Assembly: GCA_000467715.1 (NCBI GenBank)
Contig: AJFK01000106.1
Coordinates: forward strand, 24,430 to 88,429
Reading direction: 5' to 3'
DNA length: 64,000 nucleotides
Source of the DNA: Hysterium pulicare CBS 123377
Lineage: Eukaryota > Ascomycota > Dothideomycetes > Hysteriales > Hysteriaceae
Shown here: piece by piece, positions 34,533-45,821 of the stretch
How the letters are laid out: every line of letters begins with the position of its first letter
How positions within the stretch are numbered: position 1 is the first letter of the stretch
Notes under the pieces: generated by a model
The model's database searches: none
The model's input: the letters and a program-made list of their open reading frames with translations, nothing else
What the model was told of the DNA's origin: nothing
Program-made: the position numbers and the translations under genes

Positions 34533-37500
34533 TCACCTCCACCCGCCCATACCATTCATCCCATTGCTACCGACTCCATAACCGCCACTAAGGCCTAGAC
34601 CTTGGTCCATAAATGTGTTGGCCCATTCCTCTCCACTGAATAAGTCGTCAAGGTTTATGTTCGCCGGTGCCTCATTGCCGTCCCTCGGAATCTGACTCTG
34701 CGGTCCTCCTGATGGCACATGAAATTGTGTCTGATTCTGAGGCGCAGCATGCTGGGCACCTTGCATGAGATACATAGGCATAGGGCCAAAAAGCTGGACA
34801 TCGTTTTCGAGGTTCGCGTGGCCATTTGCCGGTGTTTGGACATGGGAGACGTTTCTAGAGGGAATGCCGTTGGTATTGAAAAGGGGGTGGGGCTTCATTC
34901 CGTTTCCGGAACTTGTGGGTCTGAATGAGAAGTTGGCGAAGCTTGGAGACGTTGGTTCATCCTTGATGTTCAAGTTTTGGAAATTGTTGTTTTCGAAAGT
35001 TGTCATTGGTTGGTTGGGATAAGCGAAGGGGTCGTTGGAGGGAAACATTATTGCTGACATGTCTGACAAAGGCATATTGACGGTTGTGGGATCGAGGAAG
35101 TTGTTCTGTATCGGAGTGGCGGGGAAAGATGGAGCGGGACGTTGCTGAGCTGATTGGTTTGGAGGGACATTGAAACCCATGATACTAGTTGAGACAGATG
35201 TCGGTGTCAAGCCCGGAGCAAGGTCGAAGAAATCAGTGGTGGGCTGTGATGGAGATTGTTCGTAGGGCGACTCCAGCCCGAGACTTGCGAGGTGCGATTG
35301 TGAGATGGGAAGAGAATGTGCAAAAGACAGGCGGCCGTTGTTCGCATTAGGGAGAACGTCGGGAAAGGTGCTGGCGCGCCGTGGCTTTTCGTCAACAAAA
35401 TCGGAATCTGGGTTCGATAAAGCCTCCGTGGGGATTGGTTGCGGAGAGGAGCCTTGTCGACGCTTCTTGCTCAGTGACATCTCACGCCCGCGTTCGAGCC
35501 GTTTGGGCAGTTTGTCGAATATGGACTGGCTTGCCCGTCAAATTATATGTTACCAAACAACATGGAGAGAAACTTACTTTTAGCGTTATTGAACACCTAT
35601 CAGCAGCCATGCTTCGTTTTGCTAATTGTGCTAGAACTTCTTTCCCTTCCATCGCATCTCGAAGCAGATCATTGCTTGTAGGATTCGCCGGATTTTCTAA
35701 CGCGAAATATATCAATTGTAAAATGGAGAAGAACGTGGTATACATGGTGAACCAATAAGCACCACGCAAAAGGGATTGCTTCTTCATCTCCGAAGTGATG
35801 TGAACAATGTTACGAGAGACACTGATACAGGCCGATGCACAAGCATAAGCTCTTTGATCAACAGCTTCGTTTGTATTTCTGCATTTATGAGAGACATAAT
35901 GCAGGAAGGGCCGATAAAGCATCATCTGCGCATGAGCATATGCCATTCGGAGCTGTTGTTGAACCCTACAACCGAGTTAGAGATTGAAGTGTAGCTGGAG
36001 TTTGAGACGTACCTTATAATGTTCTTTGGGGCGGGCGTTCCTGGTTTGAGCATAGGATGAAGCTCTTCGTACCATCTTTGCAGATCATGTTCAAGTTCTC
36101 GAATCTTTGAATAGCTGACCGAATAGGCGACCGAGTTGGCACCTCCTGCTTGGGTCCCTTTGATTGGATAGATGTACGTGCAAACCTTAGCCAGAACGCC
36201 TACTATCCTCGTATGAGCATTCGATCCCGCAATCAATGAGACGTGTCCATCTGGCATGGGCAAGATTTCTGCTTCTGTAATATATTCATCGTCCACTTCA
36301 GTAGGATAATCCTGATCGATGTCCTCGTCGTGCAAACAGTGGGGTAGGCCTAACTGGGCTCCGACGTAGGTATCCATTTTGCGAATCACCCAAAAAACCC
36401 GTTTACGTGTTTCGGCTTCAATGGGGTTGAAGTTGCTGTTAAATGACCTATGTAGGCCCATTCGTAATGCTGATCTGAGTGCGACACCTATGTAAGCGTA
36501 GCATGTGGAAAGTCTGGCGGAAGACTGCAGGAATTGTATCATGAATATTATAGCTTGTAGAGATATTAAGTCTCTGCAATCTGCAATATCGAGCAACTGC
36601 CGAGACGCCTTAAAGTACTTGAATCTACCGAGCGTTAATAGGTGTCATTATAGAATGAAGAATGCAGAATTTACCCCTCATCAATGGCACTTTCGTATCC
36701 AGTGTCGGCGCCTTCTTGGGTTTTGTCTTTGGTGAACAGCGTGCCGAGCGCCAAGACCGCATAGAGAAGAGGCAGAAAGGTATTTTCACGATTGCCGTAA
36801 TTTTCATATGGGATGTCGTACATACGATCCAGCAGTCGGTAGAAAGTTGGCACGTGAACTATTTTCAACAAAGCTCCAGCATCGATCAAGGCATTGTCGC
36901 AGAGTGCCTTAGCCTCCTTCTTCGAGGGCAGATCGGTGCCAAGGACTGGTGAATTTGATTCTAGTGGTGATTCATGACTTGATTTTGGTGAATCAAAAAC
37001 TTGAGACATAGGTCGAGCTTTAGCGAATGGACTAGCCTGAGCACTGGGTGCAATGATGTCGCCGAATTGCTGTTGCATCCTTCTTAGAAAGCTCAGTCCT
37101 GATGAGTGGCCATGATAATCCCAATGTCCCTGGTCATCGAGATCCAGTTGGCCTGTAGCCTTCACCATCGAGATGAGATGCGAATCATCGGGTCTGTTTC
37201 CAGATTGGCCCTCGTGGTTCACAGGTGGCGGCTGAGAACGAGCATGTTGTGGGTGAGGTTGCGGGTGAGGTTGCGGGTTTGGCATTGGCAGCTGGGGGAT
37301 TATGCCATTTTGCAGGTGGACATCCAGACTGGGATCATTGAGATCAACACCTGGGACGACCAAGTGTAGTATCGTCTTCGCGCGCTTCAATTGTGATTCC
37401 AGACCTTCGATATACTGCGGTGCAGCGTTGCGCCGACGATTTGAAGGCTGGTCGTATGTACATTCTTTGCATTGGTAGGTCAGCAAGGGTGGCTGCAGCA

Positions 37501-37797
37501 TCATATGTCATATGTGAGCAACGCACCATAACTATAGACGGTACAATGGGTACACGGCTGCTTGCCATCGCATTTGATCTTTTTCCTTCGACATTCATCG
37601 CACGCTCTTGTCACCCTACGGCGCTTCTGCATCGGCGCCGTAGCGGGCTTTTGGGCATGATCGGAGTCGTTTTCGTTGTTGGACGAGTGCTGCTCGGTGG
37701 TGTCTGGCGTTTCATCGACCTGTGGGGTCTCCCACTGGGCGGTCGGGGATACGCTGGCGCTGTCTGCGTCTACGATTTCAGGCGAGGAGTGCTCCAT
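34533..37797 (-). CDS. Zn(II)2Cys6 transcription factor with fungal-specific domain
   Basis: Five exons (37797-37527, 37464-36675, 36624-36013, 35965-35578, 35525-34533) encode 1017 residues. The zinc cluster is C66-x2-C69-x6-C76-x5-C82-x2-C85-x6-C92 and is completed across intron 1. Right after it, [20 protein letters not shown] forms a short coiled coil for dimerisation. A Pro/His/Gln-rich linker leads to the fungal-specific regulatory domain (about 290-600), including [15 protein letters not shown] and [19 protein letters not shown], built across introns 2 and 3. The C-terminal 330 residues are Asn/Pro/Gln-rich and end in GMNGMGGWR. It is a DNA-binding regulator in the nucleus; the cluster and coil resemble cellulose-response regulators of the CLR-1/ClrA group, but I cannot confirm that. 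All four introns are 47-62 nt with matching phases. Confidence 0.9.
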
Positions 37798-40431
37798 GGT
37801 GGCGGGAAGAGAGCATTGACGAGGGGAGCACGCGGGTCCTAAAAACGAAAAAGAATTGGCATCGAAGTGGTTGAGTCAGCAAGGATGTAGGGCGTTCATG
37901 GGCAGCAGATTGGATAGAGAAAGGCAGGTCACAGGTCCTGGGTGGACTCGTCCACGGCGTGGGGACGCTGAAGACTGGCCACTGGTTCCGCTCTTGGGAT
38001 CTCGGTGGACAGGCCTTAGTGCCGTCAGCTAAACTCCGTGCGCCGAAGGGGTAGCAGTCAGTAGCAGTAGTAGTGTTGCGACAGAAGCTGAACGGAGTCG
38101 ACCGCTCCTGCGAAGCGGCGCACACAAGACGAGGGGGAAGCATTGCTTTTGGCTGAGGAATCTGGGGTTGACGTGCGGTTGCGGCGTACTATTGCTTATT
38201 GCTGCGAGTCTTGCCACGCCCGCTCGCCGTCATCACGTTCGCAGCACGCACCTCCCCTCCCTGCCCCTCCTCGATTGTTCTGTACAGGGCAGCATGCATC
38301 CTGGATCCCTTGCCAGCTTACACGTACCGCCCAGGGGCTTCCGCAGCCGTCGCTTATCTGCAGCGGTGGCGTAGGATCCCCTTCATTGGCACGACCCGCA
38401 AGGCGCGTTTGAGTGCCGCCGTCATCGCTCAGGGATGCGCCAGAGAACGTGGGCGCGAGAAGAGACGACAGCCACCAAGGAACTCGCAGTCGCTTCGGCT
38501 CTGCAACGGTTGAGAGCTGTAGCGAGTGCGACTTCAATCGCGGCTGCTGGCGTGCAACTCTGCGTAGCATCGGCCTGGTTCCGGAAATGATCTGTTCGGA
38601 TATAAATATACCACTCGTATTGAGCCTCAAGCGAGCTCCCGCGGCCGGTCAACAGCGGTCTCGCTCGCTCACTCGGGTCGCCGAAAGCGGCAAGGCGGAG
38701 GCCTCGAGGAGAAGCCGCCAAGAGGCGTTCCAAGAGCTGTCAACCCACAATCATAATGATTTATCCGGGCCGCGATAAGCCAATCAAACGTCACTTCGCC
38801 CACGAGCGCATCCTTGGGAAGTGGTCACATTCTTGGATGTGTGTTGCACAACATTTGCAGCTGTCAGCCCTTGGAATTCAATACCATTCAACCGGATGAT
38901 AGACCGGTGTCAAAGCTGCCAGAGGACCAATAACAGCAGCAGCAGTATGCGCTCGGACGGTCTGCCTGGGAATCCGATGCCGTCCCAGTTTCTGCGAATG
39001 CGGTCGGTAGTATTACCGAGACACCAAAGGAGAGTGGGACCGCTAGAACGCGACCCATACTTTGTTGGATCACGAACGCGCATTCGTCCATATGAACAAC
39101 ATCTTGGATTGCTGTTCGCCGAAGGTGAAAAGAAGATCGTCATATTATCACTCTAAATGATATACCTTTGTAAGTACTCCATGTTGCACGGCCCCGGGTG
39201 TAACCGCTTTGGACCGGGCTTCATTCTTTTGGAATTGAAACCCAGCAGGTTAAGGCGACGAACCCCTCGTGATAAGGCTGGAGATTGAACATTGCGTTTT
39301 GCCTTACGAAGCATCCTTTGTGACTTCATTTAACTTCATTTAGGGGTCGCTTCGCTTAGCATTTCTCTATCGTTGAAACACTGCTATTGGTAAGCTCAGT
39401 GTGAGGGTTCAAAGTCCTTGCGCTCGCTGATGGCGTCATGCTTCAACATTCCTCGGGCCTTGATGCAGAAGAAGACGTGTTTCTGATTGTCCCAATAGAC
39501 CATGTTCAAGGCCGTGGACGAAGAGCTCGCTCCATGCTCGAAACGGATCCCCGTGCTATGCGCCCCTGCGTTGCTGCCTGAGGAACCCTGGTCTCTCCAA
39601 CAAGAAGAATAAAGCTGCGCTTTTGAAGAGCGAAAGACTTCGGACGCGCAGATCTGCTGTGAGACCTAGGAAGGAGAGCTGCGAAGTGATTCAAATGGAC
39701 CGGGAACCCCTGGGTTGTAAGGACATGAAATTGACAAAAAAATTGTGGCGCACACATGCCCCAGAAGGTTGACCAAACAAGGCCGCATATCGGGAGGCAA
39801 ATGAACGCCGAATACTTACCTCTAAAATCTAGGAAATACAGTGCGGCTGCGCTGAATAGGAGCATACGTATTCCTACTCAGGATTCAGAAATGAACAAGA
39901 AATGAAGTACCTACGTTTCCACAATGCTGCAGTCAATCAGCAGCATAGCTTGATGAAATGTAGCTTAGCAGCTATCAATTCAACTCACCGCGCGTGATGC
40001 TGCTGTACGTCCGATGGATAGAGATGACATAATGATATGCGCGACCTCGACGATGGGGAGCCGTCTAAAAACCCAATGGCCGACATAGACGTGTCTACGA
40101 CTTGCATCCATCCTTATCAGAAAAGATGGCTCCCGGCTTATGCGATGTGCCATGCCTGTTCCTCGCTTGCTGAACCATCAACAGCTGACACAAGGCTGAA
40201 CCCCGCAGGTAACCCCACACCGTCGGGCCATCTTTGATTCAAAGTGTGATTTCGCTGCAAACATATTCCGTAGGAGGGCATCCTCATTTTTCGGCGCTTA
40301 TAGAGAGTCCGTAAAGGGATATATTACATAACGAGCAGAATAGTGTGGACAGATGATACCAGAAGGGAAAAAAACCAATTTGATCGCGTGATTTGGGCAG
40401 TATTCAAACTCGAAACAAAGGGAAAACTAGT
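37798..40431. other. Long spacer upstream of the Zn2Cys6 gene
   Basis: These 2.6 kb carry no recognisable gene. The part 37800-38750 is GC-rich, with several overlapping frames on both strands in shifted registers, as expected from GC-rich non-coding DNA. From about 39170 the composition becomes more neutral. I found no tRNA, repeat array or transposon ends. Confidence 0.5.
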
Positions 40432-41660
40432 ATGAGTGCCCCCCATTTGTACGATAAAGACTGCCCCCTTGGTAACCTAAGATGTATAAAGATTGTCCTT
40501 ATTGGATATGGAAACCAGGGAAGAGCTCAAGCACAGAACTTGGTAGGTGGTCACACGAATGCAAACATACCTCAACAACTTTCTCCCCCTGCTATATCCT
40601 GCAACACTGACCAGTGTCAAAGAGGGATACTTTCATAACGAGGACTCTTACTCCTCAAAAGCGGAGGAATATGAGGTTAGCTTTACTTCGGGCAGCAAAG
40701 CTGCGGCTGCAGATGCCGGTGTGCTGTTCTTGCTTGGTCTGGACCAGGTAAGGGTCTTAACACTTACCTGTTTCATTATTTGAATCTGCAGCGATTGACT
40801 ACGTGCAGGTCCAATCTAAACTCTTCAACGAGTCAATCGCCACAACCTTGAAGAGATCTACCTGCATAGTCGTCGCTAGCGGGTACAATATCTTCTACCA
40901 ATCCCTTAAAATCGGCCCGTCTAATGATAGTCGTTATGGTAGCTCTCCAAATGATCGGGACTTCAGTTCGCAGTCGATATGGAGTGGCCAGGGTTTTCCC
41001 TGTTTCGTATCGGTAGAGCAAAATGGAACTGGTAAAGCATGGCATGTTGCCCTTGCGCTCTGTAGAGGCATCGGAACAACCAAGGGCCGCGTGACTGAGT
41101 TATCGGCCCGAGAGGAGACTCTGATGGGCCCTTTTGCGGAAAATGCATTGTGGCCAAGGATCATTGCGACCTTCAAGGAAGCCCACCCAACATTGAAAAG
41201 TCTTGGGCGTTCCGACGAAGCATTAGTTCATGAACTGTGGATGAGTAAGGAGCCAGTATGTTGATCGGCGACTTCGACGACTCGGTACAAGAATTCGACA
41301 GTAAGCATTGAAAGCTGAAATTTTCGAGAAAGCCGCTGAAGCTGGCTTTATCCGGCAACTGATAAAACATAGCTCTATCAGGTAAGCACTCTGAAAGTTA
41401 GCACTAAGAATCCTTGAAGCTGAAAGGCATAGCCAAAATGGGCAATCAAAAGGTAGCTAAGAGGTTGAAACAACAGAGACATAAAGAAAAGGTTCAAGCA
41501 TGTTGCGGCAGAACGGGTCCTGAATGGGGCGTTTGCTGAATAGTTCATGTCACTTGAGGCTGATGGACCCGGAGCGGAAATGGGACGGGAGGAGTTGTAT
41601 GCGAAGGCGAATGAGACCAAGCTTGCACAGGGAGAAGCAATGGTAAGGCAAAGGCTAGTC
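40432..41660 (+). pseudogene. Decayed ketol-acid reductoisomerase (acetohydroxyacid isomeroreductase) gene
   Basis: Successive short stretches match the reductoisomerase in the right order but in different frames. The start (40432) reads LYDKDCPLGNL and the cofactor loop VLIGYGNQGRAQAQNL. An intron-like GTAGGT sequence follows, then a damaged segment and AAAADAGVLFLL. A second intron (GTAAGG to GTGCAG, about 40749-40808) still joins GACCAG to VQSKLFNE. Near 40930-40990 the conserved MIGTSVRSRYG is out of frame between two shifts. GQGFPCFVSVEQ, ENALWPRIIATF and EALVHELWMSKEP are again in frame. The next family block, AEIFEKAAEAGF, is shifted. A TAG at 41541 interrupts FAE-FMSLEADGPG near the end. 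The normal enzyme makes branched-chain amino acid precursors. Introns are kept, so this is not a processed copy. It is most likely a relic of a paralog. Confidence 0.88.
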
Positions 41661-41929
41661 CTTGCAAGTCGGTATCGCTGTTAAAACAAGCAAGTTAAAC
41701 ATGTAGAAATAGTTGACCGTGTTCATGCACTACTATACGTAGAGAAAGGTTGAAGGTTCCGCCTTCGCCTTCGCGAGATGTGGTCAGCAGATCTGTGCGC
41801 TAAACTGGAAGTGGCCTCGGCTATTCAACGCCCACAAGCGACGCACAATTCTACGAACGTGAACTCAAGACGACGACAAACCATCACCACCTGCGACTCA
41901 CTCACCATACACTTCAAGACCGAAGCAGG

Positions 41930-43030
41930 ATGTCGACCTTTGATCCAGTCGTATGTCTACCAATCTGCCTACCAATGCAATCTGTTCACGTATTTCGCGT
42001 TCTGGGCTAACATCTTGTCCTCTTCTCTAGATCGTTATCGATGGCAAGGGACATCTCCTCGGTCGCCTGGCCAGCACAGTAGCCAAGCAGTTGCTGAATG
42101 GCCAGAAGATTGTGGTCGTTCGTTGCGAGGCCCTCAACATCTCTGGAGAGTTCTTCCGAGCGAAGCGTACGTTTACCTACCCGCCCCAAAGTACGACTAG
42201 CATTAGGAGTTAGAGGCATCTGGTATCAACGAGAGCAGAGAGCAGTTACGAGAATTGGTATTAGCTACGGACCGATCTCGTAGCGATACACGATGCTCTC
42301 CGTTGGTTGACTTTGATACAATGCCGCTTGACTTCTCATGCTGAGACGAGGACGAGCTTTTTGTGTTAGGATTCTGAAGGAAATCTCGCTAACATCAGTG
42401 GGACTATAGTGAAATACCAGGCCTTCATGCGAAAACAGACACGTTACAACCCTACCCGGGGAGGTAAGAGCCACCCTTCTTCGTCCGCACAAATCCGCAC
42501 AAATCCGCACAAATTTCGAAAAACCCGCTCCGACGTTGTGTGACCGCTGCTAAACAAGCCCATTAGGTCCCTTCCATCTCCGTGCACCATCCAAGATGTT
42601 CTGGCGAACCGTCCGTGGTATGATCCCTCACAAGACCGCTCGCGGAGCTGCCGCGATGGAGCGCCTGAAGACCTTCGAGGGTGTTCCACCTCCATATGAC
42701 AAGAAGAAGCGCATGGTTGTGCCGCAAGCCCTGCGAGTGCTACGGTTGAAGCCCGGCCGCAAGTACTGCACTGTTGGCCGTCTTGGTCACGAATTTGGCT
42801 GGAAGTACCAGGATGTTGTTGCTAGGTATGTTTTCACTTTCATAACCGAATATATCATGTACGCACGGTGTACTGATAAATCGCTTAACAGATTAGAGGA
42901 GAGGAGAAAGGTCAAGGGTGCCGCATACTACGAGCGCAAGAAAGCGGCGAGGAGGCAGTTGGCGGAAGCTCAGAAGAGCGCAAAGGTGGATGGAAAGGTC
43001 AAGTCACAACTTGCCGAGTACGGATACTAG
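41930..43030 (+). CDS. RPL16: 60S ribosomal protein L16 (uL13)
   Basis: Five exons (41930-41950, 42031-42166, 42410-42463, 42567-42825, 42892-43030) give 202 residues, the standard size. The start is a 21-nt exon (MSTFDPV). The core [20 protein letters not shown], then [49 protein letters not shown] and [15 protein letters not shown] follow the uL13 fold throughout. The protein is in the large ribosomal subunit. Such a dense intron pattern near the 5' end is common in ribosomal protein genes. The second intron is 243 nt long; the third contains a triple 10-bp repeat. The decayed reductoisomerase ends 270 bp upstream. Confidence 0.97.
42484..42514. repeat. Three copies of TCCGCACAAA inside an RPL16 intron
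   Basis: The decamer TCCGCACAAA is repeated three times in a row, followed by TTTCG, inside intron 3 (42464-42566). Its role is unknown; it may be replication slippage. Confidence 0.9.
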
Positions 43031-43363
43031 AATGTGTCGATGATACACAATGCAGATTATGTGGGTTGTGGACGTGGGTCGGCGTAGATGCATGGGTCAC
43101 TTTCAAACCTCTATTTGTCTTCAACCTCTTGAAGGGTTTCCTGTGAAAAAGAGCATAGCACCGGAATCAATTGCTCATGAGTATGTGGGTATCTTCTCAA
43201 AGGTCGGCCAATTATTTTTGTTGCTCAATGCATGGCTAAAACAAATGAGAAAAACCTTAGAGCTCCAAATCTTACATTGCATGGGCATTTCTTTGCGCTG
43301 TGATGTATGTAATTAAGGTGCATGAGTTATACAGGAATCTAATTTAGGGTCTGTGGTCCATCG
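43031..43363. other. RPL16 downstream region
   Basis: About 330 bp after the RPL16 stop, AT-rich, with no gene seen. Probably 3' untranslated sequence. Confidence 0.45.
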
Positions 43364-43678
43364 CTAGACATTTTCGTCAACATGCTGGAAACATAGTGAA
43401 CCTACATCTTCCATCTTCGAGCTCACAAGTATCTCGCACTCTGCGCCCCGAGTGTGGCAAAATCGTCGCATAGCATCGGACACCGGAATCCAATGAGATG
43501 TCAACCTTCCAAGCCTCGGCTGGCGGAGCTTGTCATCCATCGTCTTACCCCCATGTTCTTTTCCCCAGACTTTTGTAATGTCCTCCACCTCCAGACTATT
43601 TAGTTTCCATATCGAAGAACTAGGACATCCTCCAATTTGTACTATTAATTGATTCCGGTTGTTCAGTCTTTCGAATAG
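43364..43678 (-). other. Unassigned open frame of 104 codons, possible exon
   Basis: On the minus strand the frame is open from an AG at 43679-43680 to a TAA at 43364. The translation contains NRNQLIVQIGGCPSSSIWKL, then SLEVEDITKVWGKEHGGKTM and RRFCHTRGAECEILVSSKME and reads like real protein. There is no ATG near the left edge, only an in-frame stop (TAG) that could be a splice acceptor, and no upstream exon is obvious before the promoter of the acyl-CoA ligase gene. It may be a terminal exon, a gene fragment or chance. I know no family for it. Confidence 0.28.
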
Positions 43679-43787
43679 CTAGAATTGCGCAATTGGTTCT
43701 TTCGACTACTCTTCCCCTCCCCCGCTCTCTCGGGCTTCGTGAATAGTAGTTGCGAACCTAAGAAAACAGTCAGAAGTGCCAGCAAAC

Positions 43788-45821
43788 ATGACGAGCGCGA
43801 AATCTCGTCTTCAGAAGCTTGCTTCGCATTTCATATCCGCAAATCCAGTTCCAGGTAGTGCAGAGACTAGCAGCAAAGACTCCCATGGTTTCAAGCATAG
43901 ACATAACTTTCACACCTTATCGCCCACAAACTTTCTACCCAGAGCTGCAAGTGTAGAACCGGATGTATGTCAAAGTATTTATAAGCTCGGAATATCTATT
44001 ATACAATACCTTCGCCCCATTGTTTCAACCAAACTCGTTTGCTCTTCCACCAGAGTTGCTGCGTCATTGGAGAAGAATGGCTGATTGATATTTCTCTGGG
44101 CACATAGACAACAGCGGTATATCATGTAACATCAAACAACAAGATCCTCCAACGGTCCTACGCCGAAGTCGCAGATCGAGCTCGAGGCCTAGCCTACTAC
44201 CTCCGAAAGCATGGATACAAGAGAGTAGGAATTCTTTGTCCAAATACACCAGCATTTCTAGAAGCACTATTTGGCATTGCGGCTGCCGGAGCTGTCAGCG
44301 TTGGTATGATGAGCCCATGACAATCCATCGCTCGAGTACCTTTCTAACTTGGCTGTCTATCATAGCCGTAAACTACCGTCTCAAGACGGAAGACATCTCC
44401 TACATATTCCAACACTCGGAAGCCGATATCATAATAGTTGACGCCGAATTTGAATCCCTTCTATCTGGATACCGCAAGTCAAGACCTAGTGTGCCCATAC
44501 TCATAGACACAGACACCGATGCAAGCGAAGGACAACTCAGCGGGCCCTTCGATGACGCTGTATTGGAGGGACTCCAACTTGACAGAGCAACAGGGAACAA
44601 GGGATGGAGCGACCTCGAAGCTCAAGCAGGCAATGAAGAAGATGTGATAGTGTTGGCGTATACCAGTGGTACGACGGCGAGACCGAAAGGAGTAGAATAC
44701 ACGCATCGCGGGTGCTATTTAGCAGCGCTAGGCAATGTGATTGAGAGCGGATTGAATTATCACACAGGACGTGCGAAGTATCTATGGACACTACCCATGT
44801 TCCATGCCACAGGCTGGACATTCCCATGGGCGATAACAGCTGTAAGGGGGACACATTATTGCCTTCGCAAAATCGATTATCCCGAGATATGGCGACTACT
44901 GAAAGACGAGAAGATCACACATTTCAACGCCGCACCAACGGTCAACACGCTCCTCTGTGCAGCCAAAGAAGCAGAGAAATTAGAACAGCCGGTCAGAGTA
45001 ACCGTGGCAGCGAGTCCGCCCTCCGCACATCTGTTCGAGACAATGATGAGTCTCAACCTCCATCCCGTCCACGTCTACGGCCTGACGGAAACCTACGGCC
45101 CCATCACAAAAGGTTACCACATGCCTGAATGGGAGGAGATCCCAGTTAAAGAAAAGTATGCAAAAATGGCAAGGCAGGGCCATGGCTTTGTGACTTCACT
45201 CCCTGCGCGCGTCATCAAGCCAGACCAGCCCGAGGATACGCTGATAGACGTCGAGAAAAATGGACAGGAGATCGGCGAGATCGTTTTCGATGGGAATATT
45301 TGCGCAAAGGGATACTTTAAGGACGAAGAGGCGACGAAGAAGTTGTGGGCGGGTGGTGTGAGCCACTCGGGGGATCTGGCGGTTTGGCATCCCGACGGAG
45401 CGATTCAGATTCTGGATCGTGCGAAGGATATTATCATAAGTGGTAAGTCCGCCCTTCCTCTAAACCTTAAACGCAAGGTAGCAGTGCATTAATTCCCGTT
45501 TTAGGCGGCGAAAATATCTCCTCCGTAGCCCTCGAATCCATGCTCGTCACCCATCCAGACGTCCTCGAAGCAGGCGTCGTCGCCGTCGCGGATTCGCACT
45601 GGGGTGAACGACCTAAAGCTTTTATCACTGTTAAGGAGGGCTTGAACTTGAAGGGGGAGGATGTCATTGAGTGGGCGAAACATAAGAGCGATATTAGTAA
45701 GTTTATGGTGCCGAGGGAAGTGGAGGTTGTGGGAGAGTTGCCGAAGACGAGTACGGGGAAGTTGAAGAAAAATGTGCTTAGGGAGTGGGCGAAAGGGGCG
45801 GATAGGGAGGAGGTTAAGTAG
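43788..45821 (+). CDS. AMP-dependent acyl-CoA synthetase/ligase
   Basis: Four exons (43788-43964, 44108-44303, 44366-45442, 45505-45821) give 588 residues. The first AMP-binding signature YTSGTTARPKGV starts at residue 223. Later motifs are GLTETYGP, the GEI-F-GN-GYFKDEEAT block, HSGDLAVWHPDGAIQI, the hinge LDRAKDIIISGGENIS (joined across the last intron) and PKTSTGKLKK with the catalytic Lys. Such enzymes activate carboxylic acids to acyl-adenylates and then thioesters; the substrate is not predictable, although the layout is like medium-chain and plant-type acyl-activating enzymes. The first 55 residues are basic and Ser-rich and could be a mitochondrial leader, but this is uncertain. No SKL-type peroxisome signal is at the end (EEVK). 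The start is the first ATG after a stop-rich leader. Confidence 0.92.

Noticed and set aside
39506-39865. Minus-strand frame of 119 codons with hydrophobic start resembling a signal peptide
   Set aside because: The rest has no cysteine pattern or domain; it sits in a long spacer and is probably chance.
42167-42409. Possible C/D snoRNA in the long RPL16 intron, since animal RPL13A introns host such RNAs
   Set aside because: CTGA boxes are present, but no TGATGA box and no convincing closing stem could be found.
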